Below are positions 16,655-24,774 of a DNA stretch of 35,968 bases, piece by piece (position 1 is the first letter of the stretch; each line of letters starts with the position of its first letter). The notes under the pieces are model-generated. The model ran no database searches and was not told the DNA's origin. It was given only the letters and a program-made list of their open reading frames with translations. This stretch comes from Idiomarina sp. (GTDB lineage: Bacteria; Pseudomonadota; Gammaproteobacteria; Enterobacterales; Alteromonadaceae), in the NCBI GenBank assembly GCA_020832105.1, contig JAFIFH010000061.1:1-35968 (forward strand), given 5' to 3'. A program made the translations under genes and the position numbers.

Positions 16655-17884
16655 ATGAGCGACAAGTCTTCAACCGAGCAAGGTAAGCCCCAATCTTCAA
16701 GTGCTATGGCATGGCATCGCGACACCCAGGCGATCCATGGGGGTGACGCCCCGCTGGACCCTCACGGCGCGTTAGTTGCCCCCTTGTACCAAACCTCAAC
16801 CTTTGTATTTGATTCCACAGAGCAGGGCGGCCAGCGTTTTGCCGGTGAAGAAGCCGGATATATGTATTCACGCCTGGGCAACCCGACGGTGAATCAACTT
16901 GAACAGCGGGTCGCACAACTAGAAGGCATGCCAGCGGGCGCTGCAGCGGCGACGGGCATGGGCGCCGTATCCGCAACCATGCTGGCGTTTTTGCAGCAAG
17001 GCGACCATGTGGTTGCCTCGGACGCTATTTACGGTTGCACCTTTGCCTTGTTTTCGCATCTATTCGAACGCTTTGGGGTGCAGGTTACCTTTGTGGATAT
17101 GACGGATGAGGCGGCAACCGCGCGCGCATTTCAGTCTAATACCCAGTTAGCTTTTATTGAAACGCCAGCCAATCCGCATCTTAAGTTAATTGATATTGCC
17201 GCTGTTAGCCGCCTATGTAAGCAACATCAGGTGCGCCTGGTGGTGGATAACACCTTTATGACCCCCTTACTGCAGCGCCCGGGTGAGCTTGGTGCGGATC
17301 TGGTGGTTCATAGTGCGACCAAGTATCTGAACGGCCACGGTGACGTTGTGGCGGGCCTGGTCACAGGGCGTGTCGAGGACATTGAGCTGATTAAATTTAC
17401 CACCTTAAAAGATATGGGTGCGACCATGTCCGCCCACGACGCCTGGTTGATCCTGCGCGGCCTGAAAACCTTACCGGTACGTATGCAGCGTCACTGTGAA
17501 AACGCGCATAAGGTGGTTGAGTATCTAGCGCAGCAGGCATCGATTAGTAAAATTTATTATCCTGGGCTTGAATCTCACCCTGGGCATCAACTCGTGGGCA
17601 CACAAATGCAGCACGCGGGCGCAGTGATTGCTTTTGACATGGCTGGGGGCTATCAGGCTGCCACCCAGTTACTGAACAACCTACAGATGATCAAACTGGC
17701 AGTCAGTCTGGGAGACGCAGAAACCCTTATCCAGCACCCGGCCTCCATGACCCATTCGCCAATGACCCCAGAAGCCCGTCTAGCCGCTGGTATTGGGGAT
17801 GGCCTGGTGCGTATTTCGGTAGGTCTTGAGCACGCTGATGACATTATTGCCGATCTGGCGCAGAGCTTTGCAGGTTTAAAATAG
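16655..17884 (+). CDS. Methionine gamma-lyase (Cys/Met metabolism PLP-dependent enzyme)
   Basis: A 409-residue fold-type I PLP enzyme of the Cys/Met metabolism family. Seen: the PLP lysine in HSATKYLNGHGD (Lys223), YSRLGNPTVN near 71-80, the glycine-rich ATGMGAVSATML block, and Cys128 in YGCTF. A cysteine at this place is characteristic of true methionine gamma-lyases, which split methionine to methanethiol, 2-oxobutyrate and ammonia; cystathionine gamma-synthases and beta-lyases have other residues. Specificity is therefore likely but not proven. The start at ATG 16655 is after the psp terminator and matches family starts; the frame is open back to 16529 but would run through that terminator. 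The 183 bp to phhA hold no clear terminator, so some co-expression with phhAB is possible. Confidence 0.85.
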   Translation: MSDKSSTEQGKPQSSSAMAWHRDTQAIHGGDAPLDPHGALVAPLYQTSTFVFDSTEQGGQRFAGEEAGYMYSRLGNPTVNQLEQRVAQLEGMPAGAAAATGMGAVSATMLAFLQQGDHVVASDAIYGCTFALFSHLFERFGVQVTFVDMTDEAATARAFQSNTQLAFIETPANPHLKLIDIAAVSRLCKQHQVRLVVDNTFMTPLLQRPGELGADLVVHSATKYLNGHGDVVAGLVTGRVEDIELIKFTTLKDMGATMSAHDAWLILRGLKTLPVRMQRHCENAHKVVEYLAQQASISKIYYPGLESHPGHQLVGTQMQHAGAVIAFDMAGGYQAATQLLNNLQMIKLAVSLGDAETLIQHPASMTHSPMTPEARLAAGIGDGLVRISVGLEHADDIIADLAQSFAGLK

Positions 17885-17912
17885 GGTGAAGGAGACCCAT
17901 TTTTGCCGTCAT

Positions 17913-17930
17913 TGGAAGATTAAGTTTACA
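17913..17930. promoter_or_regulatory. Weak candidate TyrR box upstream of phhA
   Basis: TGGAAG-N6-TTTACA keeps the essential G-N14-C spacing of the TyrR box TGTAAA-N6-TTTACA, with one perfect half and one weak half. It lies about 140 bp before the phhA start. TyrR/PhhR proteins commonly activate phhA, which supports the call. Confidence 0.4.
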
Positions 17931-18067
17931 GCGGCGAAGGGGAGTGAGTTTGCTGTCAGGCAACAGACTCGGCTAAGTTAGCATCATACATACAAGAACA
18001 ATAACGAGCGATGAGGGCTACAAGCGTCATCGATATCGTTTATCACAGCAATAAGCGCAGGTGTATT

Positions 18068-18874
18068 ATGGCGAAGAAACAATCTCAATACGTGTCCCGT
18101 GAACCGGACGCTGATGGCATTATTCACTGGAGCGATGAAGAAAACGCAGTATGGCAGGAGCTGGTGGAACGCCAGCTCAAGCTCATACCTGGGAAAGCCT
18201 GTGACGAGTATATTGAAGGGTTGCGGTTAATCGACTTTCCACGGGACCGTATTCCCCAGCTTGGTGAAATTAATCAGGTACTGGGTGACACGACTGGCTG
18301 GCAGGTCGCGCAGGTTCCTGCGTTGATCCCATTTGACGAGTTCTTTCGTTTACTCGCCAATAAGCAATTCCCGGTGGCGACTTTTATTCGCACCCGCGAA
18401 GAGTTTGATTATTTGCAGGAACCGGATATTTTCCATGAGATATTTGGACATTGTCCGTTGCTGACCAATCAGGCTTTTGCCGACTTCACCCATCTGTACG
18501 GAAAGTTAGGCTATGCAGCGACGCCTAAGGAGCGGGTCTACCTGGCTCGGCTATACTGGTTTACCGTCGAGTTTGGTTTGCTCAGCACGCCTGAAGGGTT
18601 ACGCATTTATGGTGGTGGTATTCTTTCTTCACCGGGTGAAACTGAATATGCCGTGAACAGTGAAAAAGCGGAGCGCTATCCTTTGAAAGTACTGGATGCA
18701 CTGCGTACGCCTTATCGCATCGATATTATGCAGCCGGTGTACTACACCATTGAATCAGTTGATGAACTGTTCAAGATTGGTGAGGAAGACATTATGTCGA
18801 TGGTGCATCAAGCGATGGAGCTTGGTTTATATGAACCTAAGTTTCCACCAAAGCCAAAAACAGATGCCGCGTAA
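18068..18874 (+). CDS. phhA: Phenylalanine 4-monooxygenase
   Basis: A 268-residue iron- and pterin-dependent hydroxylase that turns L-phenylalanine into L-tyrosine in the cytosol. Iron ligands are visible: His123 and His128 in FHEIFGHCP and Glu168 in FTVEFG. The protein has only the catalytic domain, the normal bacterial length. The start MAKKQSQYVSREPD at 18068 is preceded by AGG and matches family N-termini; 19 upstream codons to 18011 are open but unrelated. phhB follows after 45 bp, giving the enzyme and its cofactor-recycling partner in one unit. Confidence 0.96.
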   Translation: MAKKQSQYVSREPDADGIIHWSDEENAVWQELVERQLKLIPGKACDEYIEGLRLIDFPRDRIPQLGEINQVLGDTTGWQVAQVPALIPFDEFFRLLANKQFPVATFIRTREEFDYLQEPDIFHEIFGHCPLLTNQAFADFTHLYGKLGYAATPKERVYLARLYWFTVEFGLLSTPEGLRIYGGGILSSPGETEYAVNSEKAERYPLKVLDALRTPYRIDIMQPVYYTIESVDELFKIGEEDIMSMVHQAMELGLYEPKFPPKPKTDAA

Positions 18875-18919
18875 GAAATTTTTGATCCATTAAGTATAAA
18901 AACGACGTTAGGAATAGAT

Positions 18920-19267
18920 ATGAGCGAATTAAAGCAGCAAAAATGTGAAGCTTGTCAGGCTGATGCCCCCAAGGTAAGCGATGACGAGTTGAAGGCGCTG
19001 ATGCGAGAGATCCCTGAATGGGTGCCGCAAAGCCGGGACGGTGTGTTGCAGCTTGAACGGGAATTTAAGTTCAAGAACTTTAAGAAGGCCTGGGCATTCC
19101 ACGGCAAGGTTGCACAACTTGCCGAAGACGAGTTCCACCACCCGACACTGACCCTCGAGTGGGGCAAGCTGACCGTGACCTGGTGGACCCATGCTATTGG
19201 TGGATTGCACAAAAATGACTTCATTATGGCGGCGAAAACCGACGCGTTATTGGCCGAAATGGAGTAA
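18920..19267 (+). CDS. phhB: 4a-hydroxytetrahydrobiopterin dehydratase (PCD/DCoH)
   Basis: A 115-residue protein that dehydrates the 4a-carbinolamine form of the pterin produced by PhhA, so that the cofactor can be reduced again. The active-site histidines are seen in EFHHPTL (His73, His74) and in WTHAIGGL (His91). An unusual short N-terminal segment with two cysteines (CEACQ) precedes the domain, as in several proteobacterial members. It closes the phhAB unit and is followed by a terminator. Confidence 0.95.
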   Translation: MSELKQQKCEACQADAPKVSDDELKALMREIPEWVPQSRDGVLQLEREFKFKNFKKAWAFHGKVAQLAEDEFHHPTLTLEWGKLTVTWWTHAIGGLHKNDFIMAAKTDALLAEME

Positions 19268-19310
19268 GTGGGTCGAACTTACGCCCTATTAGGCGCCGGT
19301 CACTCATCGC

Positions 19311-19348
19311 AAGCAGCAAGAGTCTGAACGACTGTTGCTGCTTTTTTA
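19311..19348 (+). terminator. Rho-independent terminator of phhAB
   Basis: A 14-bp stem with one mismatch (AAGCAGCAAGAGTC with GACTGTTGCTGCTT, loop TGAAC) is followed by a run of Ts. Confidence 0.88.
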
Positions 19349-19358
19349 TATCTACCGC

Positions 19359-19376
19359 TGTATAATTTTATTTACA
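19359..19376. promoter_or_regulatory. TyrR box over the tyrR promoter
   Basis: TGTATA-N6-TTTACA differs by one base from the TyrR consensus TGTAAA-N6-TTTACA. It contains TATAAT (19361-19366), a perfect -10 element, so TyrR bound here would block its own promoter. It lies 26 bp before the tyrR start codon. Confidence 0.7.
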
Positions 19377-19401
19377 CGATATTCAGAATCAATGAGACTT
19401 T

Positions 19402-20958
19402 ATGCGTTTAGAAATCACATGTCAGGACAGGCTTGGCTTGTGCCAGGAGATCCTCGCCATTTTGCGTGAAAACGAGATCGACTTGCGCGGTATCGAGGTC
19501 GATCCCATTGGTAAGATTTTCCTCAACTTCCCTGCCATGGATTTTACGGATTTTCAGGCCTTAATGCCGAAGATCCGCCGAATTGCCAACGTGGAAGATG
19601 TGAAGACCACCGCATATATGCCTTCTGAACGTGAGCACTACGAATTTAATCTGCTGCTCAGCACCTTACCTAACCCGGTTATTTCCGTTGACGCGAAAGG
19701 TCACATTGATGTGATCAACAGCGCCGGGGCCGCGCTCCTCGACACCGACAAAGAGGCGCTGAAAGGCGAATTGATTGATGACTGGCTCGGTGGTTTTTCA
19801 GTGATGCGCTGGCTTGAGCGCAAACCACAGAATAGTGACAACGCACAGGTTAAGTGCGGACGTTCGGTTTACTATGCGAACTTGTTTCCGATCTGGTTGA
19901 CCGATGACGAAGGGGAACCGAGTTTTGCCGGTGCCGTATTACATTGTCAGTCTGAACCCATTGCCGTTCCGAGCCTGGGGCCGCAAAGCAGTGCCGCGTT
20001 TGCCGGTATCCTGACCCAACACACAGGTATGCGTAAGCTATTAAAAGACGCCGAACGCATGGCCGCCCTTGATGTGCCGCTGTTGATAGAAGGGGAGACC
20101 GGGGTCGGCAAGGAACTGATTGCCCGCGCCTGTCACCGGGCGAGCCGTCGTGCCAAGCAAGCCTTTCTGGCGGTCAATTGTGGTGCGTTGCCAGATAACG
20201 TCGCGGAGAGCGAGTTGTTTGGCTATGGCGCAGGGACTTTTAGCAATCAAACTGAAGGTAAAAAGGGCATTTTTGAACAGGCTGCAGGGGGCGTGGTATT
20301 TCTTGATTCCGTGGGCGATATGTCCCGTGAACTGCAGGCCAAGTTACTGCGTTTTATTCAGGATGGTAGCTTTCGTCGCATCGGTGAAGAAACAGAAGTA
20401 AAAGTGGACGTACGGATCATTTGTTCGTCCCGTGGCTTCTTGCTCGATCGGGTTGAGAGCGGAGAGTTCCGCGAAGACTTATATTACCGCCTGAATGTAT
20501 TGAATTTGCAGCTGCCACCCTTACGTGAGCGTCGTGGCGACGTGATGCTGTTGGCTGAACATTTTTTGCAGCAGTCATGTCAACGTTTAGGTCGCCCCCT
20601 GGTACGCTTAAGTCAGGGTGCCCGCACGTGCTTGAACCAGTACACTTGGCCGGGCAATATTCGCCAGTTGGAAAATACGATGTTTCGGGCTGTGTCCTTA
20701 CTTGAATCCGACGTGCTCGACAGCGACGATATTCAACTCCCAGAGCTACCTGCTTTGCCCGCCGGTTTTGATATTGATCTGGAAGAGACCTCACTGGAAG
20801 AGGCGGTGAAAAGCTTTGAAGCAAGTTTGCTGCGGCGCATGTATCCGAGCTATCCGAGTACCCGCCTACTTGCGCGAAAGCTGGGATTAAGCCATACCGC
20901 GATTGCCAATAAGTTGCGCGAATACGGGATCGGCAAACAACGAAAACCTGCAGGTTAG
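19402..20958 (+). CDS. tyrR: TyrR/PhhR family transcriptional regulator of aromatic amino acid genes
   Basis: A 518-residue regulator with the TyrR order of domains: N-terminal ACT domain (MRLEITCQDRLGLCQEILAIL), PAS domain (about 80-190, LLSTLPNPVISVDAKGHIDVINSAG), AAA+ domain with Walker A GETGVGKE at 231-238, and a C-terminal helix-turn-helix (LLARKLGLSHTAIANKLREYGIG). The sigma-54 contact loop GAFTGA is replaced by GAGTFSNQ, so it cannot act on sigma-54 polymerase and should work at sigma-70 promoters, like TyrR of E. coli. Ligands are expected to be tyrosine or phenylalanine. Flanked by phhAB and hpd-hmgA-fah, whose upstream regions carry TyrR-box-like sites, and autoregulated by the box at 19359. 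Confidence 0.95.
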   Translation: MRLEITCQDRLGLCQEILAILRENEIDLRGIEVDPIGKIFLNFPAMDFTDFQALMPKIRRIANVEDVKTTAYMPSEREHYEFNLLLSTLPNPVISVDAKGHIDVINSAGAALLDTDKEALKGELIDDWLGGFSVMRWLERKPQNSDNAQVKCGRSVYYANLFPIWLTDDEGEPSFAGAVLHCQSEPIAVPSLGPQSSAAFAGILTQHTGMRKLLKDAERMAALDVPLLIEGETGVGKELIARACHRASRRAKQAFLAVNCGALPDNVAESELFGYGAGTFSNQTEGKKGIFEQAAGGVVFLDSVGDMSRELQAKLLRFIQDGSFRRIGEETEVKVDVRIICSSRGFLLDRVESGEFREDLYYRLNVLNLQLPPLRERRGDVMLLAEHFLQQSCQRLGRPLVRLSQGARTCLNQYTWPGNIRQLENTMFRAVSLLESDVLDSDDIQLPELPALPAGFDIDLEETSLEEAVKSFEASLLRRMYPSYPSTRLLARKLGLSHTAIANKLREYGIGKQRKPAG

Positions 20959-20970
20959 CCTGCAGATTTT
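20943..20970 (+). terminator. Candidate terminator at the end of tyrR
   Basis: CTGCAGG (20948-20954) pairs with CCTGCAG (20959-20965) around a TTAG loop, with AAAA before and TTTT after. The tyrR stop codon TAG is the last three bases of the loop. Confidence 0.55.
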
Positions 20971-20975
20971 AACGA

Positions 20976-20993
20976 TGTACATATTTCGGTACA
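20976..20993. promoter_or_regulatory. Candidate TyrR box 1 upstream of hpd
   Basis: TGTACA-N6-GGTACA is an 18-bp site with the TyrR spacing (G-N14-C) and outer arms TGTAC/GTACA. It is about 290 bp before the hpd start. Confidence 0.5.
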
Positions 20994-21003
20994 CCTAACC
21001 CCC

Positions 21004-21026
21004 ACTAATGTATACATTAGTTTACG
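21004..21026. promoter_or_regulatory. Perfect 18-bp palindrome overlapping candidate TyrR box 2
   Basis: ACTAATGTATACATTAGT (21004-21021) is a perfect palindrome. Overlapping it, TGTATA-N6-TTTACG (21009-21026) fits the TyrR box with one mismatch in each arm and the right G-N14-C spacing. The centre is 33 bp from box 1, close to three helical turns. Either TyrR or a second regulator could bind here. Confidence 0.5.
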
Positions 21027-21269
21027 TTTATAGGGCATTCCACTAGCGCGGCTCTGGTCGTATAGATAACTGTACGACATGCTTGTTTTATACTCACCTG
21101 GTAGTACCTCTTTGCCGCTAGCCTTCACGCGCCAACCGCGTTAAAACAAAGCTAAGCAAAATTGTTTAATTGTCTGAACAATTCATTACAACAATAACCA
21201 AATACAATGCAGGTCTTTCTTACCGCCCCTGGCGCCCTAAGAACGATACTGAACAACGAGGTAATTATC
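21027..21269. promoter_or_regulatory. hpd leader and promoter region
   Basis: Together with the two boxes above this is a 311-bp gene-free region. TATACT at 21089-21094 is a good -10 candidate, but no -35 stands 16-18 bp upstream, as expected for an activator-dependent promoter. An interrupted palindrome ATTGTT-N10-AACAAT lies at 21161-21182, in the predicted leader. No small gene is seen. Confidence 0.4.
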
Positions 21270-22349
21270 ATGACTGACAAGAATATTAATCCACTGGGTA
21301 CCGACGGCTTTGAATTTGTCGAGTACACCGCTGCCGACCCTAAAGGCATTAACGACTTAAAAGAATTGTTTACGCTGTTTGGCTTTACTGAAGTGGCCAA
21401 GCATCGCCGCAAAGACGTATGGCTGTATAAGCAAAATGACGTCAACTTCATTGTTAACGCCCAGCCGTCTTCACAGGCTGAAGAGTTTGCCCGTGAGCAC
21501 GGCCCAAGTGTTTGTGGCATGGCGTTTCGCGTAGCTGACGCCAACGTCGCGATGAAGCATGCGCTGGCTAATGGTGCGAAAGAGTTTCGTCCAGATGTCG
21601 GTGCCATGGAGCTGAATATTCCAGCGGTCTACGGTATCGGTGAGAGTGCCCTGTATTTCGTCGACCGTTATAAAGACGGCAAAAGCATTTATGACGTCGA
21701 TTTCCAGTTTTATGACAACTGGCAAGCCGACATGGATAAGAACAGTGCAGGCATGGACTATGTCGATCACCTGACCCACAACGTGTTCCGTGGCAACATG
21801 GACGTATGGGCTGGTTTCTACGAGCGCATCGGTAACTTCCGCGAAGTTCGCTACTTTGATATTGAAGGTAAGCTGACTGGCCTGCTGAGCCGAGCGATGA
21901 CCTCACCTTGTGGCAAGATCCGCATTCCAATTAACGAATCCCATGACGACAAGTCACAGATTGAAGAATACCTGCGTGAATACAAAGGTGAAGGCATTCA
22001 GCATATCGCTCTGAGCTCAGACGACATTTACAACACTGTACGTACGCTGCGTGACAAGGGCATGGAATTCATGACCACGCCAGACACCTACTACGACAAA
22101 GTAAACGAGCGTGTTGAAGGCCATACTGAAAGCCTGGAAGACCTGCGAGACCTGCGTATTCTGATAGACGGCGCACCAATGAAAGACGGCATCCTGTTAC
22201 AGATCTTCACCAAAACTGTAATTGGGCCTGTGTTCTTTGAAATTATTCAGCGTAAAGGTAACGAAGGCTTCGGTGAAGGTAACTTCAAAGCCTTGTTCGA
22301 ATCCATTGAAGAAGATCAAATTCGCCGTGGAGTGTTAAGCGATGCGTAA
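21270..22349 (+). CDS. hppD: 4-hydroxyphenylpyruvate dioxygenase
   Basis: A 359-residue Fe(II) enzyme that converts 4-hydroxyphenylpyruvate, the transamination product of tyrosine, into homogentisate. The iron ligands are visible: His167 in VDHLTHNV, His245 in GIQHIAL and Glu324 in FFEIIQRKG, in the expected order across the two vicinal-oxygen-chelate domains. The start at ATG 21270 has GAGGTAA upstream; a frame open to 21207 adds 21 unrelated residues. The 3' end overlaps hmgA by 8 nt. Confidence 0.97.
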   Translation: MTDKNINPLGTDGFEFVEYTAADPKGINDLKELFTLFGFTEVAKHRRKDVWLYKQNDVNFIVNAQPSSQAEEFAREHGPSVCGMAFRVADANVAMKHALANGAKEFRPDVGAMELNIPAVYGIGESALYFVDRYKDGKSIYDVDFQFYDNWQADMDKNSAGMDYVDHLTHNVFRGNMDVWAGFYERIGNFREVRYFDIEGKLTGLLSRAMTSPCGKIRIPINESHDDKSQIEEYLREYKGEGIQHIALSSDDIYNTVRTLRDKGMEFMTTPDTYYDKVNERVEGHTESLEDLRDLRILIDGAPMKDGILLQIFTKTVIGPVFFEIIQRKGNEGFGEGNFKALFESIEEDQIRRGVLSDA

Positions 22350-23475
22350 GTGGATTTCCTTTCCTCAAAAACAGGGAACTGCATCGCGCCAGGCGCATGC
22401 GGACTTCCCTGAGGAAGCGATTTATGAGCGGGAAGCGGGCCGTAGTGGCTTCTTCGGTCCCGCCACCCACTTTCATCACCAGCATGCACCCACCGGCTGG
22501 AGTGACTGGCAGGGGCCGTTGCGCCCGCGCCTGTTTGACTTTAATCAGCTCAAAGACATCAATCCTGAGTCGCCATGGGCGGTTCCCAGCTTGCTGCACA
22601 ACGCAAACTGTAAGTTCCGCTTATGGGACATCAGCGAGCCGATGAAAAAGCTGGCACGCAACGCCGATGGTGACGAACTACTGTTTATTCATGACGGCAG
22701 CGCTGAGCTATTTTGTGATTACGGCCATATGAGCCTGCGAGACGGTGATTACGTGGTGATCCCACGGTCCACCAACTGGCGTCTGGTGCCGAATGAGCAG
22801 ATGCGTATTCTGATGATTGAGGCCACCAACAGTGCGTATCAATTACCGGATAAAGGCTTAGTGGGTAACCATGCTATTTTTGATCCGGCAGTACTGGATG
22901 TGCCTGAAATTAACGATGCATTTAAAGCCCAGTACAGCGAAGACGAATGGCAGGTAGAGGTGAAGAAGCACGGTGAAATCTCGCTCGTAACCTTCCCATA
23001 CAATCCACTGGATGCAGTGGGCTGGCATGGTGATTTAGCACCGGTGCGAGTGAACTGGCGTGATATCCGGCCACTGATGAGCCATCGCTATCATTTACCC
23101 CCGTCAGCACACACCACCTTTGTCGCCGACGGTTTCGTGGTCTGTACCTTTGTACCACGGCCAATTGAAAGTGACCCCGGCGCGCTTAAAGTGCCTTTCT
23201 ACCACAACAATGACGACTATGACGAAGTCTTGTTCTACCACGCTGGGGACTTTTTCAGCCGCGATAATATCGACCGCGGTATGGTGACCTTTCACCCGGC
23301 TGGCTTTACCCACGGACCGCACCCGAAAGCATTTCAGGCGGGCCGTGAACACAAGAAAAAATTCACTGACGAAGTCGCTGTCATGCTGGATACCCGCCAT
23401 TCATTGTCTGTTGGCAGCGCCGCAGACGGGGTAGAAGATCCAGAGTATGTGAACAGCTGGCAGGAGAAAAAATAA
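22342..23475 (+). CDS. hmgA: Homogentisate 1,2-dioxygenase
   Basis: A 377-residue cupin-fold enzyme that opens the ring of homogentisate to maleylacetoacetate. The C-terminal iron site is recognisable: FYHNNDDYDEVLFYH and HPAGFTHGPHP contain the histidine and glutamate ligands of the family. It is clearly shorter than the 430-445-residue mammalian and Pseudomonas enzymes and belongs to a compact bacterial group. GGAG is nine bases before the ATG, which lies inside the end of hppD, so translation is coupled. fah follows after 3 bp. Confidence 0.9.
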   Translation: MRKWISFPQKQGTASRQAHADFPEEAIYEREAGRSGFFGPATHFHHQHAPTGWSDWQGPLRPRLFDFNQLKDINPESPWAVPSLLHNANCKFRLWDISEPMKKLARNADGDELLFIHDGSAELFCDYGHMSLRDGDYVVIPRSTNWRLVPNEQMRILMIEATNSAYQLPDKGLVGNHAIFDPAVLDVPEINDAFKAQYSEDEWQVEVKKHGEISLVTFPYNPLDAVGWHGDLAPVRVNWRDIRPLMSHRYHLPPSAHTTFVADGFVVCTFVPRPIESDPGALKVPFYHNNDDYDEVLFYHAGDFFSRDNIDRGMVTFHPAGFTHGPHPKAFQAGREHKKKFTDEVAVMLDTRHSLSVGSAADGVEDPEYVNSWQEKK

Positions 23476-23478
23476 GAT

Positions 23479-24507
23479 ATGAAATTAGCCACTTATAGAG
23501 ATGGAAGCCGTGACGGACAACTAGTCGTGGTGAGCAAAGATTTAAAACGTGCAGTGATGGTACCGGAAATTGCTGGCACCATGCAGTACGCCCTGGATCA
23601 TTGGGACAGCGTCGAGCAGAAGCTGCGCGAATGCTACCTGGCGCTTAATAATGGTAAGTGCACCGACGATATCGCATTTCATCAGGACCAGTGCGAATCG
23701 CCATTGCCACGCGCTTATCAGTGGGCTGACGGCAGTGCTTACGTGAACCACGTAGAACTGGTGCGTAAAGCACGTAACGCCGAAATGCCAGCCAGCTTCT
23801 GGGAAGACCCACTGATGTATCAGGGCGGCTCAGACTCCTTCCTTGGCCCACGTGATGATATCGAAATGCCAACCGACGAATGGGGCATCGACTTTGAAGG
23901 CGAAATTGCCATCGTCACCGGTGACGTACCCATGGCCGTCAAAGCTGAGAACGCCGAAAAATACATTCGATTAGTGATGCTGGTTAACGACGTATCGTTG
24001 CGCGGCCTGATCCCAGGTGAACTGGCCAAAGGTTTCGGCTTCTTTCAGTCCAAGCCATCGTCAGCATTTTCGCCAGTGGCAGTGACCCTGGACGAGCTTG
24101 GCGACAGCTGGAAAGACAACAAGCTGCACTTGCCACTGCGCTCTACGTACAATGACTCGCTATTTGGTGAGCCGAATGCAGGCGTCGACATGACCTTTAA
24201 CTTCTCGCAACTGGTGGAACACGCCGCGAAAAGCCGTCCACTCGCTGCAGGCTCCATCATTGGCTCTGGCACCGTGTCGAACAAGCAGGGTACTGACCAT
24301 GGTAGTGCGATTGCAGAAGGTGGCGTAGGGTACAGCTGTATCGCAGAGGTCCGCATGATCGAAACCATCCGTGACGGCAAACCAGCCACAAGCTTCATGA
24401 GCTTTGGTGACACCATCCACATGGAAATGCTCGACACCAGCGGCCAAAGCATCTTCGGCAGCATCGAACAAAAAGTCGTCCGCTACAACGGCCCCGACGA
24501 CGCTTAA
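23479..24507 (+). CDS. Fumarylacetoacetate hydrolase family protein
   Basis: A 342-residue enzyme of the FAH superfamily. Motifs include IDFEGEIAIVTGDV (about 137-150, metal-binding acidic residues), MLVNDVSLRGLIPGE, KGFGFFQSKPSSAFSPVAV and GSIIGSGTVSNKQG, which fit fumarylacetoacetases and related hydrolases. In this operon it should split fumarylacetoacetate into fumarate and acetoacetate, the last step of tyrosine breakdown. The gap to hmgA is 3 bp. Maleylacetoacetate isomerase (maiA), which is needed between HmgA and this enzyme, does not follow; instead the operon ends in repeats and a terminator. Confidence 0.9.
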   Translation: MKLATYRDGSRDGQLVVVSKDLKRAVMVPEIAGTMQYALDHWDSVEQKLRECYLALNNGKCTDDIAFHQDQCESPLPRAYQWADGSAYVNHVELVRKARNAEMPASFWEDPLMYQGGSDSFLGPRDDIEMPTDEWGIDFEGEIAIVTGDVPMAVKAENAEKYIRLVMLVNDVSLRGLIPGELAKGFGFFQSKPSSAFSPVAVTLDELGDSWKDNKLHLPLRSTYNDSLFGEPNAGVDMTFNFSQLVEHAAKSRPLAAGSIIGSGTVSNKQGTDHGSAIAEGGVGYSCIAEVRMIETIRDGKPATSFMSFGDTIHMEMLDTSGQSIFGSIEQKVVRYNGPDDA

Positions 24508-24577
24508 CGTCGCGGTAATGCCCGGCATCGAGGGGTGTGCCTGGGTTGGCTTCTGTGGCGGTGGGGCCATTCATTAT

Positions 24578-24639
24578 TGGGGACGCCGTAAATACGTCCG
24601 TGTAGGCTCGACGGCTGCATCCCTGCAGCCGACGCCCCA
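24578..24639. repeat. Imperfect palindromic intergenic element
   Basis: Outer arms TGGGGACGCCG and CGACGCCCCA are imperfectly complementary, and inside them GGCTGCA-TCCC-TGCAGCC (24613-24630) is a perfect hairpin. The sequence resembles a type of dispersed non-coding repeat that I recall from marine gammaproteobacteria, but only one copy is in this window. Confidence 0.5.
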
Positions 24640-24685
24640 CCAACGCAACATGCCATACCCCACACGCCAGGCAACCGGCAATTTT

Positions 24686-24710
24686 GTAGGTCAGGCCCCG
24701 CCTGACCTAC
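24686..24710. repeat. REP-like palindrome, copy A
   Basis: GTAGGTCAGGC-CCC-GCCTGACCTAC is a perfect 11-bp inverted repeat. The same arm is found at 24777, 35742, 35787 and (inverted) 35826. Confidence 0.8.
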
Positions 24711-24723
24711 GACGAGCAGACAC

Positions 24724-24752
24724 AAAAAAGCCGCTTTCCAGCGGCTTTTTTA
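24724..24752. terminator. Bidirectional Rho-independent terminator (hpd operon / sodB)
   Basis: A 12-bp perfect stem AAAAAAGCCGCT / AGCGGCTTTTTT with TTCC loop. The symmetric A and T runs let it serve the plus-strand tyrosine operon and the convergent sodB gene. Confidence 0.93.
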
Positions 24753-24774
24753 TATCGTGCGGCGATTAACAGAA

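Noticed and set aside
19402-20958. tyrR product as a sigma-54 activator
   Set aside because: The AAA+ domain lacks GAFTGA; ACT-PAS-AAA-HTH order fits TyrR, which acts on sigma-70 promoters.
24404-24769. Plus-strand frame of 121 codons at the end of the fumarylacetoacetate hydrolase gene
   Set aside because: It overlaps the real gene in another frame and then runs through palindromic repeats and a terminator.
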